Shown: piece after piece, positions 45,644-54,420 of the stretch
How positions within the stretch are numbered: position 1 is the first letter of the stretch
Layout: each line of letters begins with the position of its first letter
NCBI GenBank assembly: GCA_963758505.1
Contig: CAVWVJ010000003.1
Span: forward strand, 1,550,001 to 1,614,000
Source: Korobacter sp963758505
Lineage (GTDB): Bacteria > Acidobacteriota > Terriglobia > Terriglobales > Acidobacteriaceae
Reading direction: 5' to 3'
DNA: 64,000 bases
Translations under genes and position numbers: made by a program
The notes under the pieces: generated by a model
What the model was told of the DNA's origin: nothing
The model's database searches: none
The model's input: only the letters and a program-made list of their open reading frames with translations

Positions 45644-46072
45644 ATGTCCACGTATTTCCCCAAAGGGGAAGTTGCGCGCAAGTGGTTTGTCGTTGATGCG
45701 GATGGCCAGACCTTAGGCCGGCTAGCGTCGCGCGTGGCGCGCATCCTGAGCGGCAAGGACAACCCCAAGTACACGCCGTTTCTCGACACTGGCGACCATG
45801 TGGTCGTAATCAACGCCGAAAAGATCAAGATCACCGGTCTGAAGGCGGACAAAAAGAAGTATTACCACTACTCCGGCTATCCCGGCGGCATGAAGGAAGA
45901 AGAGTTCCTCAAGCGGCTGGAGCGGCGTCCTGAGCTGATCCTCGAAGAGGCGATCAAGGGCATGCTGCCGAAGTCGAAGCTCGGCAAGGCCATGGGCGGC
46001 AAGCTGAAGGTGTACAAGGGTGCGCAGCATCCTCACCTGGCACAGCAGCCTGAGACGCTGGCGAACGCATAA
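45644..46072 (+). CDS. rplM: 50S ribosomal protein L13
   Basis: 142 residues, standard length. KWFVVDADGQTLGRLASRVA, the GDHVVVINAEKIKITG block and the C-terminal AIKGMLPKSKLGKAMGGKLK followed by VYKGAQHPHLAQQP are invariant L13 features. ATG preceded by GGGAGAG. It binds 23S rRNA domain VI early in 50S assembly. First gene of the universally paired rplM-rpsI unit, 46 bp before rpsI. Confidence 0.98.
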   Translation: MSTYFPKGEVARKWFVVDADGQTLGRLASRVARILSGKDNPKYTPFLDTGDHVVVINAEKIKITGLKADKKKYYHYSGYPGGMKEEEFLKRLERRPELILEEAIKGMLPKSKLGKAMGGKLKVYKGAQHPHLAQQPETLANA

Positions 46073-46118
46073 TTTCAGAAGGGTAAGGGCGGCTTAATCG
46101 CCCGGCGAAGACATTCGA

Positions 46119-46514
46119 ATGGCTGAATTGGTTCAATATTACGGAACGGGCCGCCGCAAGTCGGCAGTTGCCCGCGTGTTCCTGCGTCCCGGCAGCGGTG
46201 AATTCAGGGTTAACGGCAAAGGCTACGAGGAGTATTTCGTGACCGAGGCGCAGCGTCAGTCGGCGAAGTCGCCGCTGGTGCTGACAGAAACGATTGCCAG
46301 CTTCAACGTTATCGCCAATGTAAGCGGTGGCGGCGTGAATGGGCAGGCGGATGCGGTTCGCATGGGCCTGGCGCGCGCCCTGCAGGAGTTCAATGCAGAG
46401 CTTCGCGGCAAGATGAAGGCCGAAGGCTTCCTCACGCGCGATGCGCGCATGAAGGAACGCAAGAAGTACGGCCAGAAGGGCGCCAGAAAGCGCTTCCAGT
46501 TCTCGAAGCGGTAG
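46119..46514 (+). CDS. rpsI: 30S ribosomal protein S9
   Basis: 131 residues. YGTGRRKSAVARVFLRPGSG, GVNGQADAVRMGLARALQEF and the C-terminal KYGQKGARKRFQFSKR, whose last Arg contacts P-site tRNA, are all present. It belongs to the 30S head. Co-transcribed with rplM; a hairpin lies 16 bp after the stop. Confidence 0.98.
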   Translation: MAELVQYYGTGRRKSAVARVFLRPGSGEFRVNGKGYEEYFVTEAQRQSAKSPLVLTETIASFNVIANVSGGGVNGQADAVRMGLARALQEFNAELRGKMKAEGFLTRDARMKERKKYGQKGARKRFQFSKR

Positions 46515-46530
46515 ACAGTCTGGTTCTCCA

Positions 46531-46556
46531 CCGGTGTCGCTTTTGCGATACCGGTG
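46531..46556 (+). other. Hairpin between rpsI and rpsB
   Basis: ACCGGTGTCGC (46531-46541) pairs with GCGATACCGGT (46546-46556) with one G-U pair and a TTTT loop. No T-run follows, so it may be a weak terminator, processing site or part of the rpsB leader. Confidence 0.5.
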
Positions 46557-46779
46557 GTGCACCCTAGTTTGGATCTCGCATTTTTTGGTTCCGGGGATGC
46601 GAGTCCCGAGCAGTACCGGAACGAAATCTTTCCGCACCCGCACTGAACGGGGCGGGTAACGGAATGGAAATCCCGAGTCCACCTCGCCAAGCGCAAAAGC
46701 GGCGCTCGTCGGGGGCCGCGGTGAGGCAATTTACGCCGAGAGGCAATGGCCGAAGGATGCAATCCAAATAGGAGGTAGT

Positions 46780-47688
46780 TTGGCTAACATCACCATGAAA
46801 GAGCTGCTCGAAGCGGGAGTTCACTTCGGGCATCAGACGAAGCGCTGGAACCCCAAGATGAAGGAATACATCTTTGGCGAGCGCAACGGGATTTACATCA
46901 TCGATCTGCAAAAGACGCTGAAGATGTTCAAAGAGGCGTCCAAGTTCGTCTCCGACACGGCTGCCGAGGGCAAGCTGGTTCTCTTTGTCGGCACCAAGCG
47001 CCAGGCACAGGATGCCGTCGCCGAAGAGGCGAAGCGTTGCGGCATGTTCTACATCAACCACCGCTGGCTGGGTGGATTGCTGACCAACTGGGTGACTGTG
47101 CAGAAGTCGGTGAAGCGGCTGAAGGAACTCGACGAGATGGCCACGGATGGCCGTTACGAGCTGCTCCCGAAGAAAGAAGTCATCAAGCTCGAGCGCGAGC
47201 GCAAGCACCTGCAGGAGAACCTTGCAGGCATCAAGAATCTGAACCGTCTGCCCGACGCTCTCTTCGTGATCGACTCCAACAAGGAGCAGATCGCGGTAAA
47301 GGAAGCGCGCAAGCTGGGAATTCCAGTGGTTGCGGTGGTGGATACGAACTGCGATCCGACCGAGGTCGATTACGTGATCCCGGGCAACGACGATGCGCTG
47401 CGCGCCATTCGCCTGTTTGCCTCGAAGATCGCCGACTCTGTGGCCGAGGGCGCCCAACTCGCCGACAAGTCGATGCTGGAGAGCACCAACGTCAACACCA
47501 CGGCGGAAGTAGTTCCCCAGAGCTATATCGGTGACGACGAAGAGCACGGCCTCGCCAATCCGACGGACGAAGCCGGAGTCGCCGCAGCCGAGAGCGAAGA
47601 GATCAACATGGAAGAGGTGCTGGGCAAAGGGGTGCGCAAGCAGCCCGCCAGCGAGAACCTCGAAGCCGCCGCGGCGGAGCAAAAATAA
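46780..47688 (+). CDS. rpsB: 30S ribosomal protein S2
   Basis: 302 residues, TTG start at 46780: the consensus AGGAGG (46770-46775) sits 4 bases before it, and MANITMKELLEAGVHFGHQT is the standard N-terminus; the next ATG (46795) would lose it. Family blocks include RWNPKMKEYIFGERNGIYII, VGTKRQAQDAV, RWLGGLLTNW, DALFVIDSNKEQIAVKEARK and VDTNCDPTEVDYVIPGNDDA. The last ~60 residues are an acidic, Ala/Glu-rich extension not needed for the fold. It binds the 30S platform and recruits S1. Closed by its own terminator, so not joined to tsf. Confidence 0.97.
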   Translation: MANITMKELLEAGVHFGHQTKRWNPKMKEYIFGERNGIYIIDLQKTLKMFKEASKFVSDTAAEGKLVLFVGTKRQAQDAVAEEAKRCGMFYINHRWLGGLLTNWVTVQKSVKRLKELDEMATDGRYELLPKKEVIKLERERKHLQENLAGIKNLNRLPDALFVIDSNKEQIAVKEARKLGIPVVAVVDTNCDPTEVDYVIPGNDDALRAIRLFASKIADSVAEGAQLADKSMLESTNVNTTAEVVPQSYIGDDEEHGLANPTDEAGVAAAESEEINMEEVLGKGVRKQPASENLEAAAAEQK

Positions 47689-47714
47689 GGGCCTTTTCAC
47701 CATAGGTTCCAGCG

Positions 47715-47744
47715 ACCCGCGCGCAACAAGGCGCGGGTTATTTT
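47715..47744 (+). terminator. Rho-independent terminator after rpsB
   Basis: ACCCGCGC (47715-47722) and GCGCGGGT (47731-47738), 8-base loop, then TATTTTG. 26 bp after the rpsB stop. Confidence 0.8.
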
Positions 47745-47802
47745 GTAGGTAGCAACTGCCCGACGAGCGGTTGAGTCCGGCAGCAGGGATTCGGAATCTA
47801 AT

Positions 47803-48222
47803 ATGTCAGCGCAGTTCTATCCGATGCCGATGTTCATCCGATTAGTGGTTGCGGATGTCGAGGCCAGCAAGCGGTGGTTCCAGGCAGCGTTGGGCTTCGA
47901 GAGCGTCTTTGAACTTCCGCATACCATGGCGCATCTGCGGGGGCGCCGCTACCAGGACGTGCTGCTTGTAAAGGGCGAGCCGCAGAAGGCTCCCGGCCAA
48001 GGTGTGACCCTGAGCTTTACCTGGAACCGCAACGTCGATGAACTGGTGGGGAGCGTGCAATCGGCGGGCGGGAAAGTGATCGATGGTCCGGTGGATCGGC
48101 CATGGAACGCACGCGAGCTGGTCATCGAAGATCCTAACGGGTATCGGATGAGCTTCTCGCAGCAGATCGCCGACAAAGCGTTCGAAGAAGTCATGTCCGA
48201 AATGCGGACGGACAAAGAGTAA
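47803..48222 (+). CDS. VOC/glyoxalase-fold protein
   Basis: 139 residues, one or two beta-alpha-beta-beta-beta units: MFIRLVVADVEASKRWFQAA, LGFESVF ... RRYQDVLLVKGE, then SVQSAGGKVIDGPVDRPWNA and RELVIEDPNGYRMSFSQQ, the typical C-terminal VOC motif with the metal-site Glu/Asp region (VIEDPNGYRM). Possible roles are glyoxalase, dioxygenase or antibiotic-binding; not decidable. It sits between rpsB and tsf, which are normally adjacent, flanked by a terminator and a repeat. Confidence 0.85.
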   Translation: MSAQFYPMPMFIRLVVADVEASKRWFQAALGFESVFELPHTMAHLRGRRYQDVLLVKGEPQKAPGQGVTLSFTWNRNVDELVGSVQSAGGKVIDGPVDRPWNARELVIEDPNGYRMSFSQQIADKAFEEVMSEMRTDKE

Positions 48223-48229
48223 CAGGTAG

Positions 48230-48283
48230 GGCACGGCTTCGGCCGTGCCGAAGCGCGATGAGATTGGTGGGGCTTTTAAGCCC
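48230..48283. repeat. Dispersed intergenic repeat, copy B
   Basis: First stem GGCACGGC/GCCGTGCC (48230-48237, 48242-48249), second stem GGGCTT/AAGCCC (48270-48275, 48278-48283). The same two-stem plan, GTGCCG then a (G)GGCTTxxAAGCCC-type stem about 25 bases on, occurs at 44141 and 55552. Confidence 0.6.
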
Positions 48284-48336
48284 GAGGATTATTGATAGCA
48301 GCAGGATTCTTAAAACGATCCAGATTGGAAGAGGAA

Positions 48337-48993
48337 GTGAGCACAACGACCGTGAACATCAGTGCAGCACAGGTAAAAGAACTTCGGGAAAAGACCAACG
48401 CGCCGATGATGGACTGCAAGAACGCCCTCACCGAAGCGAAGGGCGATATCGAGCAGGCGATCGTCATCCTTCGCAAGAAGGGAATCGCCTCGGCGGCAAA
48501 GAAGGCTGCCCGCACCACGAGCGAAGGCTCGGTGGTGAGCTATATCCATGCCGGGGGCAAGATCGGCGTAATGGTGGAAGTGAACTGCGAGAGCGATTTC
48601 GTTGCGCGCACCGAGCAGTTCAAGGAACTGACGCACGACATCGCAATGCACATCGCGGCCAGCGATCCGAAATTCATTCGCAAGGAAGATGTGACGCCCG
48701 AGGCCTTCGAAAAAGAGAAAGACATCTATCGCGCGCAGGCCGCCGCAACCGGCAAGCCCGCCCCGGTGATCGAAAAGATCGTCGAAGGCAAGATGGCGAA
48801 GTTCTACGAGGAAGTGTGCCTGCTTGAGCAGCCCTTCATCAAGGAACAGACCATCACGGTGGGGCAGTTGATCGCGACGACCGTAGGCAAGCTCGGAGAA
48901 AACATCTCCGTGAAGCGCTTCGCGCGTTTCAAGGTCGGCGACGTCGGTGAGACCATCGCCATCAGCAAGGCGGCGGAAGAAAAGGCCGAGTAA
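48337..48993 (+). CDS. tsf: Translation elongation factor Ts
   Basis: 218 residues from GTG 48337, preceded by GGAAGAGGAA; an earlier frame start at 48292 has no ribosome site and GTG 48352 is the other option. The N-terminal UBA-like domain (VKELREKTNAPMMDCKNALT) and Tsf core (VNCESDFVARTEQFKELTHD, AMHIAASDPKFIRKEDV, LLEQPFIKEQ, GENISVKRFARFKVGD) show it regenerates EF-Tu-GTP by displacing GDP. The core is the compact single-repeat form, shorter than the E. coli protein (~283). Separated from rpsB by the VOC gene. Confidence 0.95.
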   Translation: MSTTTVNISAAQVKELREKTNAPMMDCKNALTEAKGDIEQAIVILRKKGIASAAKKAARTTSEGSVVSYIHAGGKIGVMVEVNCESDFVARTEQFKELTHDIAMHIAASDPKFIRKEDVTPEAFEKEKDIYRAQAAATGKPAPVIEKIVEGKMAKFYEEVCLLEQPFIKEQTITVGQLIATTVGKLGENISVKRFARFKVGDVGETIAISKAAEEKAE

Positions 48994-49001
48994 TTTGGCT
49001 T

Positions 49002-49031
49002 GGAAAAGGGCGGCTTCGGCCTCCCTTTTCC
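49002..49031 (+). terminator. Terminator after tsf
   Basis: GGAAAAGGG (49002-49010) pairs with CCCTTTTCC (49023-49031) around CGGCTTCGGCCT. 9 bp after the tsf stop. Confidence 0.65.
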
Positions 49032-49222
49032 TTCGTCGATCTGCGCCGCGAAATGATCGAATTCAGCTCGCAGTGAAACAGGTATCAGGGACGCTGCTTC
49101 AGCCGCGCCGTTCAGTTCCGAAAACACGGCGGCTTTCGCCGCTCCGACTCTCCGTCGTCCACGAACGTTTGCAGGAGCCAAGAGCCCCGGCACCTCGAAT
49201 GTCGTGCCCCTGATACACGCCC

Positions 49223-49588
49223 TCAATCCCCATGCGGGGGATGCATCTCAGCTTCCAACTGATCGAGCTTCTTTTTCTGGTCGTCGTTCAGGAGCAGCCG
49301 CGCTTTCTTGTCCGCCTTGTAGAAGATCTGCCTGGCGTTGTCGGCGCGCTCGCCGGTCGAAATGCTTTCGTCCTGCATCGTCTTTTCGGTGGCGTCGTGC
49401 ATTTCCTGCAGGATGGGACGCACCCTGGCCTGCTGATCGCTGGTAAGGTCGAGCTTATCGGTCAGCAACTTCATGTGCTGGTCGATGTTCGATGCGGCAG
49501 CGTCGTTCGTGGGCTGCGGCGATTGCGCGCCTGCGAGCAGCGAAAACGCCAGCAGCGTACCGATGGCAAGGCAACGAAGTCGATTCAT
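49223..49588 (-). CDS. Small exported LTXXQ/Spy-like protein
   Basis: 121 residues from ATG 49588, with GGGAGAGGAA upstream; the longer frame beyond it is rejected. Signal peptide 1-21 (LAIGTLLAFSLLAGAQ), then a helical domain with LDLTSDQQARVRPILQEMHD and LLLNDDQKKKLDQLEAEMHP, both of the L-T-x-x-Q repeat type found in Spy/CpxP periplasmic chaperone-like proteins. Probably periplasmic and stress-related. It ends His/Asp-rich (HPPHGD), which might bind metal. Divergent from the TetR gene. Confidence 0.75.
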   Translation of the reverse strand: MNRLRCLAIGTLLAFSLLAGAQSPQPTNDAAASNIDQHMKLLTDKLDLTSDQQARVRPILQEMHDATEKTMQDESISTGERADNARQIFYKADKKARLLLNDDQKKKLDQLEAEMHPPHGD

Positions 49589-49719
49589 AGTTCCTCTCCC
49601 TTTGAAGTTCCGAAACTTGATGGGACGCCGTACACTTGGCGTCCGGTGCTTCGCACTGTAACGTTGCGACGCTCGCCGCGTCGAGTGGAGCGAGGCGTTG
49701 CTGAACAAAGAGGGGGGCG

Positions 49720-50343
49720 ATGTCCGGAAAAGAGCGTTCCAAGCCACAGAAACTCGCCGCACCCGCGAAGCCGCAGCTCAAGAAACGACACCAGCCAGAT
49801 CAACGCATCCGTCGCACCTGCGAACGGCTGGGCAACGCGTTGCTGACGCTCATCCAGGAGCGGCCGATCGACGACGTGACCGTGCAGCAAGTGCTCGACC
49901 GTGCCGGAGTCGGACGATCCACCTTTTACGTGCACTACCGCGACAAGGACGACCTGCTCTTCAGCCAGTTGGAGATGTTCCTGGAATTCATGAGCACGGC
50001 ACTCAGCGCGCGGCAGGATAAGTCCCATCGAGTGGCGCCGGTAGAAGAGATGTTTGCGCACATTGGGCAACAAAACAAGCTACTCCGCGCCCTGGTTGAA
50101 TCCGGCCGGCTCCATGATTTCTTCGAGCTTGCGCAAGGCTATTTTGCCCGCGGGATCGAGCGGCGCCTCAGGGAATTCGACCGTCTGTCGAAGCGTCCTC
50201 CGGCGGAGGTGAGCGCGTGCGCCGTCGCTTTGGCGGGAAGTCTTCTGTCGCTGCTGCGATGGTGGATCGATCGGCAAGCGAAACAAACGCCACGGGAAAT
50301 GGATAAGTTGTTCCACCATTTAGTCTGGGACGGTCTGAAGTGA
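49720..50343 (+). CDS. TetR/AcrR-family transcriptional regulator
   Basis: 207 residues, ATG with AGGGGGG upstream. A ~30-residue Lys/Pro/Gln tail (SGKERSKPQKLAAPAKPQLK) precedes the helix-turn-helix (PIDDVTVQQVLDRAGVGRST then FYVHYRDKDDLLFSQLEMFL). The C-terminal ligand domain is helical with a TetR_C_33-like end. Effector unknown. It converges on an AI-2E permease 10 bp away and is divergent from the Spy-like gene, which is the likeliest target. Confidence 0.92.
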   Translation: MSGKERSKPQKLAAPAKPQLKKRHQPDQRIRRTCERLGNALLTLIQERPIDDVTVQQVLDRAGVGRSTFYVHYRDKDDLLFSQLEMFLEFMSTALSARQDKSHRVAPVEEMFAHIGQQNKLLRALVESGRLHDFFELAQGYFARGIERRLREFDRLSKRPPAEVSACAVALAGSLLSLLRWWIDRQAKQTPREMDKLFHHLVWDGLK

Positions 50344-50353
50344 CTGGTATAAC

Positions 50354-51475
50354 TCACTTCTGGATGAGGACCGGTATCGGCTCCGTGCCAAGTTCCGCCC
50401 GCGCCCGGTAGTCCCGCCAATGGGTGAAGAGGATCTTCACGGTCGCCATCACCGGAACCGAGAGATAGATTCCGATCACCCCGGCCAGTTCGCCGCCGGC
50501 CAAAACGCCGAAAATCGTCAGGATGGGATGAAGTTCTACTTTGCTGCCCAGCAGCCTTGGGGAGATGACGTAGTCCTGCAGAACGCGCCACACGCCTAAG
50601 AAGATGATGACCCAGACTATGTGGTGGTAGCTTAACCCAAAACAGATGCCCACGATCCCCACCGCGGCTACCGCGGGGCCGACGAGCGGAATGAATTCCA
50701 GCAGCCCGGCAACGGCTCCCAGGACGAACGCGTAGGGCACGCCGAGCAGCGAGAGCCCGGTGGTATAGACGACGCCTGAAATCAGCGCCAACAGCAACTG
50801 GGCGCGAACGAACTGCGAGAGCATCTGGTCGACATCGGTGATGAGGTGGGCGAGGAAGTCGCGTTTTTGAGGATTGGTGACCAGGTTCTGTATGCCATTG
50901 CGGAAATCGCGCTTGTCCTTGAGAAAGAAAACCCCGAGGATCGGGATAATGACGATCCATCCGATGTTGGTAAGCAGCGACGCCGCCTTGGCGCCGCTCT
51001 GGCTGATGAAGCGCACGATTTCGTCCTGGTGGGAGGCCAGGAACGTCTGGAGTCGCGCCGAAGTTTCGTTGCTCCAGCCATGTCGGTTACCCACGACGTA
51101 AGCGATATTGCCGCTCGCTACTTTCTCGTAAAGAGAAGGCAGCGACTGCCCCAAGCGCTGGCCTTCGGAGAAAACCCGTGGTCCAAACACCAGCCCCACG
51201 ACCGTTAAACCCATGAACAGCACGATGTAAACAATGACGATCGCGAGGGCCCGGGAATTGCGCAGCCAAGGCTGGATCTTTCCCACCACCGGCTCGAAAA
51301 GATAGGCAAACAGGAGCGCGAACAGAAAAAGGATCAGGGTCTCGCGAACCGCATAAATGAATGCCAGCACCGAGGCGAAAATGAGGGTGGTCGTGAGTAC
51401 GCGGACTGTCCGATGATCCAGCAAATCGATCTCTTGCTCCCAGCCGGTTGGATGCGGAATTTGTGCAATCGGCAC
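50354..51475 (-). CDS. AI-2E family transporter (PF01594), copy 2
   Basis: 373 residues, GTG start at 51475. Eight or so hydrophobic helices: LIFASVLAFIYAVRETLILF, LFALLFAYLFEPVVGKIQPW, then IGWIVIIPILGVFFLKDKRD and GAVAGLLEFIPLVGPAVAAV, with the typical ISPRLLGSKVELHPILTIFG near the end. Distinct in sequence from the copy at 40302. Substrate unknown. Monocistronic, facing the TetR gene. Confidence 0.9.
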   Translation of the reverse strand: MPIAQIPHPTGWEQEIDLLDHRTVRVLTTTLIFASVLAFIYAVRETLILFLFALLFAYLFEPVVGKIQPWLRNSRALAIVIVYIVLFMGLTVVGLVFGPRVFSEGQRLGQSLPSLYEKVASGNIAYVVGNRHGWSNETSARLQTFLASHQDEIVRFISQSGAKAASLLTNIGWIVIIPILGVFFLKDKRDFRNGIQNLVTNPQKRDFLAHLITDVDQMLSQFVRAQLLLALISGVVYTTGLSLLGVPYAFVLGAVAGLLEFIPLVGPAVAAVGIVGICFGLSYHHIVWVIIFLGVWRVLQDYVISPRLLGSKVELHPILTIFGVLAGGELAGVIGIYLSVPVMATVKILFTHWRDYRARAELGTEPIPVLIQK

Positions 51476-51604
51476 GAATCCGGCTGTTCACGAGCATGGT
51501 ACGCAGGTGGCCGGTCCGCTTGTCCAGTGCAAAGTTGCCGATTTTGGGTTGGGAAGTGCCTTCGCAGGATTTAGAATCAACACTTCACCCTGAGCGGACG
51601 CACT

Positions 51605-52105
51605 TTGAAGCAAGTCATAGCCATCTATCCCGGCTCTTTTGATCCGGTTACGAACGGACACCTCGACCTGATTCATCGCGGGGCAAAGATCTTCGATGAA
51701 CTTGTTGTCGCGATCCTGCGGAACCCGGAGAAAGATCCGCTTTTCTCGGTGCCGGAGCGGCGCGAGATGCTGGAGGCCATGACGCGTGAGCTGCCCAACG
51801 TCCGCATCGACGTCTTTGAGGGGCTGCTGGTGGAGTATGCGCGTGCCAACAATGCTGCAGCGGTCTTGCGCGGCATTCGCGCCATCAGCGACTACGAGTA
51901 TGAGCTGCAGATGGCACTGATGAACCGCAAGCTGGATCCGGGGTTGGAGACGATTTTCATGATGCCCGCCGAGAAGTACTCCTACCTGAGTTCGCGCCTG
52001 GTTCGCGAGGTGGCCCGGCTCGGTGGTTCCGTGGACGGCCTTGTTCCGCCCATGGTAGCGGATCGCCTGCGGTCCAAGGTAAACGGGCCAGGAAAGACTA
52101 AGTAG
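51605..52105 (+). CDS. coaD: Phosphopantetheine adenylyltransferase
   Basis: 166 residues, TTG start with KQVIAIYPGSFDPVTNGHLD directly following (the nucleotide-binding T/N-x-G-H motif), the middle RGIRAISDYEYELQMALMNR and C-terminal EKYSYLSSRLVREVARLGGS. Catalyses the ATP-dependent adenylylation of 4'-phosphopantetheine, the penultimate step of CoA synthesis. The length is standard. 22 bp upstream of the aminotransferase gene, probably co-transcribed. Confidence 0.96.
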   Translation: MKQVIAIYPGSFDPVTNGHLDLIHRGAKIFDELVVAILRNPEKDPLFSVPERREMLEAMTRELPNVRIDVFEGLLVEYARANNAAAVLRGIRAISDYEYELQMALMNRKLDPGLETIFMMPAEKYSYLSSRLVREVARLGGSVDGLVPPMVADRLRSKVNGPGKTK

Positions 52106-52127
52106 CTTCAGATCAGGAGAACAGTTC

Positions 52128-53327
52128 ATGAGTTCCGCAACTTCCCAACTGACCCACACTCCCGCCGCCCGCATGAACCGCATCGAGATCTCCGCCACCC
52201 TGGCGGTGGTCAACGAGGCCGAAAAGCTGCGTTCCAGCGGGGTGGACCTGGTGGACTTCGGAGCCGGCGAGCCGCACTTCGCCACTCCACAGCACATCAA
52301 GGATGCGGCCATTGCGGCCATCCAGAACAACTTCTCCAAGTACACCGCGGTGGCCGGTACCGCCGAGTTGCGCGACGCGATCGCCAAGCGGCACGCTACC
52401 GATTTCGCCAGCAACTATAAGCGCGAAGAGGTGATCGCCTCCGTTGGCGGCAAACACGCGCTGTTTAATGCCATTCAGGTGCTGGTGGAGCACGGCGACG
52501 AGGTCATCATCCCGGTGCCCTACTGGGTGTCATTCAAAGACATGGTCCAGTATTCGGGCGGTAAGCCGGTTTTCGTCGAGACCGATGAGAAGCAGAATTT
52601 CCGCCTTACTGCCGCGATGGTCGAGCGTGCCGTCACGCCCAAGACCAAGCTGATCATCCTGAATTCGCCCTCGAATCCGTCGGGCGCGGTCATGGCGTCG
52701 GAAGACATGAAGGCGATCGCGCAGTTTGCGTTCGACCGTGGCATCTATGTTATTTCCGACGAATGCTATGTTTACCTGAATTACACGGGCGAAGAGTTTT
52801 CCCTCGGAGGCATGACGGAGGTCAAGGATCGTCTCCTGGTTGTCGGCTCGCTTTCAAAAACCTATGCGATGACCGGCTGGCGCCTGGGCTTTACCCTCGC
52901 GCCGGCGGCGATTGTGAGCGCGATGCAGAAGCTGCAGAGCCAGTCGACCTCCAACCCGACCTCGATTGTGCAAAAAGCTGCAGTTGCCGCTCTCAACGGA
53001 CCGCAGGAATGCGTCGCCGAAATGCGTACCGACTACATGCTGCTGCGTGACAAGATCGTGAGCGGCCTGCGCGCGATTCCGGGCGTCACCTGCACCATGC
53101 CGCAAGGCGCGTTTTACGCCTATCCGGACATCAGCGGCGCCTTTGGCAAAGCCGGCATGAACACTCCCGCCGATGTTGCCAAGAAGTTGCTGCATGAGGC
53201 GCACGTCGTTACGGTTCCCGGGGAAGCCTTCGGAACCACCAAGCACATTCGTCTTTCCTACGCGGCTTCGCATGAGGCGGTGGAGCTTGGGTTGGAGCGA
53301 ATGAACAAATTCTTCTCCAGCCTCTAA
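52128..53327 (+). CDS. Class I PLP aminotransferase (aspartate-type)
   Basis: 399 residues, ATG with AGGAG upstream. Fold-type I family features: VDFGAGEPHFATPQHIKDAA, the GG-x-H of VGGKHALFNAIQVL, NSPSNPSG, YVISDECYVYLNYTG, and the PLP lysine in SLSKTYAMTGWRLGFTLAP, then RLSYAASHEAVELGLERM. The substrate set (Asp, prephenate, aromatic) is not decidable but the aspartate aminotransferase Ib branch is most similar. Cytoplasmic. Follows coaD closely. Confidence 0.93.
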   Translation: MSSATSQLTHTPAARMNRIEISATLAVVNEAEKLRSSGVDLVDFGAGEPHFATPQHIKDAAIAAIQNNFSKYTAVAGTAELRDAIAKRHATDFASNYKREEVIASVGGKHALFNAIQVLVEHGDEVIIPVPYWVSFKDMVQYSGGKPVFVETDEKQNFRLTAAMVERAVTPKTKLIILNSPSNPSGAVMASEDMKAIAQFAFDRGIYVISDECYVYLNYTGEEFSLGGMTEVKDRLLVVGSLSKTYAMTGWRLGFTLAPAAIVSAMQKLQSQSTSNPTSIVQKAAVAALNGPQECVAEMRTDYMLLRDKIVSGLRAIPGVTCTMPQGAFYAYPDISGAFGKAGMNTPADVAKKLLHEAHVVTVPGEAFGTTKHIRLSYAASHEAVELGLERMNKFFSSL

Positions 53328-53442
53328 GGCTGCTGACGAAAGTTTCGGCCAGAGATGCTGCTGCCCGGCAACATCTCTGGCCAGAGTTGCCTCTAAGAGA
53401 ATCGGGAGTCTTCACCCGCAGCCGTACTTCGCGACTTCATTC

Positions 53443-54420
53443 ATGTCAGAATTGCACCCATTCCTGGTAGTTCCTGAATTTCATGAACGCATTTGGGGAA
53501 CGCGCGATCTTCGCCCGATCTACACGCGAATCGTTGGCGATAACCCCATCGGCGAGGCCTGGCTCACCGGCGAGGGCTGTAAAGTCGCCAGTGGTCCTCT
53601 GGTGGGACAGGAACTGGGAGCGCTGTGTCATAAATACGGCGCCGCTCTCACTGGAAACAAAGCCAAGCCATCCGACCGATTTCCGCTGCTCGTCAAGTTT
53701 CTCTTTCCGCACGAAAAGCTGTCGGTGCAGGTCCATCCCGACGACGCGCTTGCCCAGGAAATGGGACAGCCCTGGGGCAAAACCGAATGCTGGTATGTGG
53801 CCAGCGCGGAGCCCGGTGCGAAGGTCGGCGTCGGCCTGAAGCCGGGCACCACCAAAGAACAACTCGAGGCCGCGATCCACGCCAAGCATGCCGAACATCT
53901 GCTGAACTGGATCGAAGTTCGCGATGGCGACATGATCTACGTCGATGCGGGCACGGTGCATGCGATTGGACCGGGCGTCATTCTTATCGAGGCCCAACAG
54001 AACTCCGACACTACCTATCGCCTCTATGACTACGGGCGCCCGCGTGAGTTGCACGTAAAGCATGGATTGGCGGCGACCAAGGCACAGACGCACGCCGGCA
54101 AGGTGAAGCCGAAGGTCGATGGCTCGCATTCCGTGCTGGTGGAGTCGCCGTCGTTTCGCGTCGAACGATTCGTTTCGCGGCAGGCGTTGCGATTGCAGGC
54201 CGAAGCTGTTGGAGCCTCGCCGCAGATCGTCGTTGCCGTGAAGGGGTCAGCCGCCGTGCATATTGACGGCGAGGAGCCCATCGCCTTTACTCCGGGAGAA
54301 GCGGTTGTGATCCCTGCCGCGTGCGGAGAGTTTGAAGTGCGGCCACAGTGGGAATGCGAGTTCCTGCGCATGAATTTGCCTGCGCACCGGGTGGCGGAGC
54401 CGGTTACAACGTTGCTATGA
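53443..54420 (+). CDS. manA: Type I phosphomannose isomerase
   Basis: 325 residues, the compact bacterial form. Cupin zinc ligands: LSVQVHPDDALAQEM (His), KTECWYVAS (Glu), DAGTVHAIGPGVILIEAQQN (His) and the C-terminal YRLYDYGRPRELH. Interconverts fructose-6-P and mannose-6-P in the cytoplasm. The stop overlaps the ATG of the next gene by 4 bases, so it is coupled to mannose-1-phosphate guanylyltransferase, leading to GDP-mannose for polysaccharide synthesis. Confidence 0.94.
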   Translation: MSELHPFLVVPEFHERIWGTRDLRPIYTRIVGDNPIGEAWLTGEGCKVASGPLVGQELGALCHKYGAALTGNKAKPSDRFPLLVKFLFPHEKLSVQVHPDDALAQEMGQPWGKTECWYVASAEPGAKVGVGLKPGTTKEQLEAAIHAKHAEHLLNWIEVRDGDMIYVDAGTVHAIGPGVILIEAQQNSDTTYRLYDYGRPRELHVKHGLAATKAQTHAGKVKPKVDGSHSVLVESPSFRVERFVSRQALRLQAEAVGASPQIVVAVKGSAAVHIDGEEPIAFTPGEAVVIPAACGEFEVRPQWECEFLRMNLPAHRVAEPVTTLL

